Positions 24,401 through 30,400 of a stretch of DNA of 32,333 nucleotides are shown piece after piece. The notes under the pieces were generated by a model that worked only from the letters and a program-made list of their open reading frames with translations, had not been told where the DNA came from and did not search any database. Position 1 is the stretch's first letter; every line of letters starts with the position of its first letter. The DNA is from Acanthaster planci (lineage: Eukaryota > Echinodermata > Asteroidea > Valvatida > Acanthasteridae): contig NW_019091458.1 in assembly GCF_001949145.1 (NCBI RefSeq), positions 969,120 through 1,001,452 of the forward strand, in the 5' to 3' direction. The position numbers were made by a program, and so were the translations under genes.

Positions 24401-27400
24401 GAATGGATGTAACCGTCCCAACCAAGTCATTCATTACAAGCCTAATAAAAAAGCAAAAAGCTTGCTCAGAAATCTTCATATTCTGGCAGAAATCTTACAC
24501 TTTTCACTGAAGGGGGTCTGAAACTTCAGCGGTCGTGCACAGCTAGCTATGAGTACTGGAGTTCATATGGAGTTTCATTCATGATCTCAGCACAAATTCA
24601 AATTCTAGCACCATCAAATAACTTTCTATTTCAGCCTAGTCAGGAGACAGTAAGGACACACCTTCTGTCTCACAGTCTGTAAATTACAGAGGGGGTACTG
24701 AGGGTGGGTTAAACTTACAAAGAGAGTTCATGGATGTAATCTTTATTACCTAGGGCACGGGAAAGTGAACTTCCTTCAAATCAATTACGAGTCACTGACA
24801 TCTGAGATAAAGTCAGACACTGGCTAGACGAACATGCTATGACAAACCTTGCACAAACTCTTTGTCAACCCAATGCTGAGTGCAATGAAAATACTGGCTT
24901 CCTTTACAAACACCCCTATAAAAACAGAAGTTTGCAAAGCTATCAACTCGCATCAAACATGACTACAAAACAGTTAAATTATTTTGATGTGAGCCACAGC
25001 ACTGCCTACCCCTTCATTCCTATTCTAAATAATATAAAATAATATAAATGCATGTAATACATGCATTTTTCCCTTTTTAATTCCAAACATTTTTTGGAGG
25101 GTCTGCCAATATGTTTTGTTGTTCTTTTTTGGGGGGGCCAAATCATTGCTGGTCCTTGTCCAACACTGGTAAAATACAATGTCCCCTTATTCCTCTGTAT
25201 TCCAGGTTAAATGCATCTATGCATTCAGCTATTCAGGAAAACCCCTTGAATTACACTTCAATTCATTATGTCTGGGATTTGGAAGTTAGTTCTGGACACA
25301 CCTAGTATGTGTCACACATCTAGGATGTAAATGTATGGACCAGTCACCACTTGGAGTAGAAATTGCATACATGTGTACTTACTGTACTTTTATACACATT
25401 GCATATGAAAATGATCAGTAAATTTCATACCATAAACTGCATAATATGTATTACACAGGCTCATATTATATTTTTTTATAAAACCACTGTGTTGTTGATA
25501 ATAATATTACTAATATCTTAAAATAAGTTGTGTTCTCAATGATTTTTATATCTTAATTTGAACATGTTCAATTAGTAATTTTGTAGTACTGTTCTCATAA
25601 TCCACATATATTTTTGACGCAACATAAATTTGAAATTTTTATTATCCTACTTATAATTTATTATCCTATTATCCAATCAACTGTGTGGTTTAGTTCACAT
25701 TTTCACAATCCTTTTAGATGCTGTCATATTCATGCTCTCTGTTTTTTATGTTGGTATGCTGTTAATTCCTCTTTTATATTATCTTTACGCAGAGTGTCTT
25801 ACCTCCCTGAGAAGAAAAATTAAATTGAAATGTAAGAAAATGTGTCACAGTCAGCTACAAAATTACATGTATCTCATCTGTTTGAATGATTTTAACTACC
25901 TTCAGTGATAGGGCAGGTCCATGGCATCTGAGTTAGTTCCGAGGGATACAGCCAGAAATCTTCAATCCAACCCTGAAAGTAGACATCAATTCAGCATGAA
26001 AAGTGTTGAGTCTTGAAGTAAAATGTGAACAGAGTTGAATAGGGTGGATAGCATTCAAAAGCTGAGGCTATACCAAGCCAGCTCATTTTGCCCTCTTGCA
26101 CGATTTCATTCAATTCATTTCGGGTGTCTTATGTCATACATGGAGCATGTCCTAAAAAAAGAAATTCAGTGGGAACTTAAGTTCAGTCAAGTGAGAAAAT
26201 GGTAGGTTTGTGAAGATCATTTTCTCCAAAAATGCCTCTAAGCTATCATTGCTTGTCAAAATTTCAAATGTCAAAACATCTGACGTCAAGAACCATCTCT
26301 TCAGTGGATGATAAAATTAATGAGTATGTGACTCATTTTACAGAGCAGATCATGACAGAAAAAGATTACAGCAGAAGATGTACACATTCAGTGGGACTGT
26401 TTCCTTGTTCTTGGCTTGTACATACATAAATGTAGCTGCAATAGAGCAAGTAAGCTAATACACACTTGCAGTTGGCATCATTTGTTTGGGACACAACCAA
26501 AGGTCTGACCCTTCTTGCATGGCAAAAAAGTACAACAGAGAAAGGGACTTCTGGCAGCAAAGTCTACTCTAGTGTGATGGAGAGATCCTTGGTTTAATAA
26601 AAGCAGGTGAAGATCACGGCTCCCTTTTTATAGTGAAGCTGCTAGGTTTCACTGAATATAGGGCTGTCTTTGTTTATTTTCTTAAGAGGGCCTTGGTTCT
26701 AGGTGGCTGAGGTCCCCTACAGGCACAATAAAGGGTCACAGAATTCAGGGTGGTCCCATGAGAAAATAGTGCAAACATTGACTTATCAATTAAATATCAA
26801 TAATGAAAAACTGATAACCATGATTACTCTTGCTTTGCTTTGTTTTTTCCCCTGTGGTAGCTAAGACAAAAATAAGTCTATGCGCATGTAAATGGCTTTT
26901 TGTTGTCCAAGAAGAAATTGTTAATTGAGGTCAGAATTTTAATGATATTTAACTGTGTATTGACAGAAGTCACAAACTTTAACTTCTACCTGCCAAAGTT
27001 TTTTCACAGGTATCTTGCTGTCTCCTTTGAAAGAAAATATTAAAATAAGAAATATTTTGATGGCAAAGTTTAATTCTGCAATTTATTAAGTGATTTTTAT
27101 GCTGGTAATTTACAAGACATATCAAGGAAGCTGGAAGATATATGCATATGTAATTACAATGTAGACTAAGAGATGCACACACGTCAATGATTTTATTCTT
27201 TATATTCAAAACAAATACCACTGTTTTGACAATATTTTGATGGAAGCTGTATCTTGCTCTATTTACGTAGATTAAAAGGCCCACATAGCATGGATGCTAT
27301 GCAGACGAAGATGCAATTAAGTTGGGAAAAAATGAAGATGCAGGGAATATATGCTTTTCTAATGAAGATTGGTATACAAATATGGATTGCTTTGAGTGAC

Positions 27401-30400
27401 AGAATTAAATTGTAGTCAAGTTCAACAATAACTGATTAATTTGATTTAAATACATATATAAAAGATTTGTGTATTTGGATAAGAAATCTGTCAAAAATTG
27501 ACCAGCACTTTTCTACACTACCTCTTCACAAAAGATTTGATCCCAGCTCCATGGAGCTACACGTTTTTAACAATTTGGAGTGCATTTTGCACAAAATGCC
27601 AGTGGTCATCCACTAAGTTCTTTGGTTGAGCTAGTACTTTGGTTGACATGCGTATGCATGTAGTTCTTTTGGCTATGCACAGCAAGACAGAAAAATATAC
27701 AGGGTGTCCACATAAAAAGTATACCGAGATAAAAATTACTGTAATAGCAAAACTACTTTATTTATGGGAAAGAGAAATATATCTCTAGAAAGGGCAGAAT
27801 GTCCTCTTTGCAATGGTATACGGCTTGTGATGTTATTGACACAGATGAGTGAACAAACTAGACCGGTGTTAAAGGTACTGAAATCGGCACTGTGACAAGT
27901 TTGCATATGTGATTAACAAGGCTAGACCATGCAAGTGTGCAGAATACCACATGCCTTTGCTTTAAGAACTGTGAGAAGTTGCATACTGATAACAAAAGTC
28001 AGCATGTGGGGTGAAGGCGATTTCCTTTAATTATGGCATTACCTACAGAACCAAATTTTCACTACACCCTCAGCTAATGTTCAGGAGTTAACGTGGAAGA
28101 ATAGAGGAAGATGTCAATAATCTCGGTCAAGACCTTGGAATGATCAGACGAGCAGTAAGGAGCATGTTTCGAAGATGTCAAATGTGCATTGATGGGAATG
28201 GTGGCCACGTGGGGGACTTAGCACATTATACTGATGAGGTAAGTATCGAAAACAAAGCAGATAAGATTGATTTAGGTACATTCCTTGTTTTCAAAAATGC
28301 GTTCTTAAAGCAAAGGCATTTGTTATTCTGCACACTTGCATGGTCTACCCTTGTTAATAACATATGCAAACTTGTCACAGTGCCAATTTCAGTACCCTTA
28401 ACACCAGTCTAGTTTGTTCACTCATCTGTGTCAATAACATCACAAGCCGTATACCATTGCAAAGAGGACATTCTGCCCTTTCTAGAGATATATTTCTCTT
28501 TCCCATAAATAAAGTAGTTTTGCTATTACAGTAATTTTTATCTCTGTATACTTTTTATGTGGACACCCTATATATATATACATACATATACTTACACTGA
28601 ATTTGTTCTTGCCCTTCAACCCCTGTAAAACATAGACAATTGGTTCCTCTGGGAGGCTCAAATTAATAGCGCCCTCGTCCAGCACCACTTCCCTCATCCT
28701 CTTGCACCCTTCATAAATCTTCATCCTTGTGCCCAACAGCACGATTCCAACTTGTGCCCATTCCTGTAGGTCTGTCTCAATAAAAGGGGATGAGGTTAAC
28801 ACTTCTCTCAGGGCATTCCCGTTGAGGGTACGGTATTTCAGCCGCAATATGCCTGTTCTCAGGTTTGAACTGAGCATGAGCAAGGGACTGTTGTCCGACG
28901 TTGATATTGTTAAGAGCGTCCCTGCACTCTCGTACACTTGTTTGGCTATGATGACTAGACTCAAAGCAGTGCTGTCGTGATTGCTTAGTTCTTGCACTGC
29001 ACCATTGGGCAATGTGAGTGTTGGAACTGAAGGACGAACTCTGTATGAAGTTGTTCCAATGTGTGAACCCGACGTATTGGAAACTCCTTTAATTGCTTCC
29101 CTGCTTTGGAAAACTTGCAGCATATCTACAAAACAAAAAAAAAGAAATAGTTAACCCTACAAAAAAACACTGAATTCCAAAGCTGAATGATATTCCTTAA
29201 AATATGTGTACATGTATCATTCAACTTTAGCAAGGATCGATGAAGGCAGTGTGGTGAGAGAGAAAAGCAGACCTTGAGTTTCACAATTAAATTTTTGGTG
29301 CGCCAAATATACTAATCCCTTCAACAATGTTAAGAGCACCTAACACTACCGCATGAATCAACTGGTGAAATTTTCTGTTGTGCTGAACATTTTTCCGATA
29401 TCATCATATTGCTTCTTTTTTTTTCACGTGCCAAGCCTTCAAAGTTTTATTTAAAAAGTTGGAGACACTGTTCTCACACAGGGCCCATTTTCCCTAGACA
29501 CGCAAGTCCAAAAATACTTTTTCCTTTGATGTGCCCCATGCACACGCACAGAAGCCAACACTGTCGTGGCCCTTTGACTTCAATTGGTCATAACAACAAA
29601 AAAAAAACTTGAATGAGTTGAAACTTTACATTTGTATTGAGAGTAAGAGTCTTTATGTGCACATCATAGATCGGCATGAGACAGCTGATTTATTAGGGAG
29701 GAGTAGAATCCACACCTCCTGGATGTGAGATATTCCAGACTAACAAGCTCTTTTAAGGTTAAGGAAAAGCCAATGATACCCAAAGCTCATTGCAAATTTA
29801 CTTGAGAAGATCTTGTTTGAAGAGTTACTTAAGCTGTGGCTGAGCAAACGCCTTACAAATGCACTCATTGGGTGAATGCTTTCTAACTTCTAGGCCTGTG
29901 CTGTCGGTGTGTCTTTGTGTAATCTTCAGTACAGTACATATGTATGGTTTATACGGATTGTCAACCAACTTGGCCTTTTGTCAGATGAACCCTGACCCTT
30001 TAAATACTAACAATATCTGGGTCTCCTTGAATTGGAGAGATTTGGGACTGACCCTATCACTACTTCTTTGGAGGGGCTCGTGAAAAATTTAAACCAAGAT
30101 GTAACAGGGCCATAGCAGGTGCCAAAATTTATGTTAACGTGTAAAAAAACCTATATCAAGAGGCACAGGGTTCCAAATTATGTTAACATGTTTTAAACAA
30201 TGCAATAGTCTACCAACAAGTCTTTTTTTTCCTACAAGTAGCTAAAGCTCAATGAATGAATAAATGTATTGAATTAAACTAGGTAATGTGGTACTAAATC
30301 ATGCAGAAAGAGACAAAGCCATGCGGCTCCTGTCAAGCAGGAAGTTTTCCATTTGTAGCCCAACAGGTGTTGACCAACACAGCTAATTCTAGTGAGCTCG

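Larger units (their letters stand above)
25973..28595 (-). other. Intron 2
   Basis: Interrupts the TSPN domain before its last strand. A mariner-like element fills the third next to exon 2. The remainder is AT-rich without recognised genes. Confidence 0.65.

Noticed and set aside
28140-28412. Plus-strand frame beginning MIRRAVRSMF as a host gene
   Set aside because: It is the transposase C-terminal remnant and continues into the right inverted repeat of the mariner-like element.
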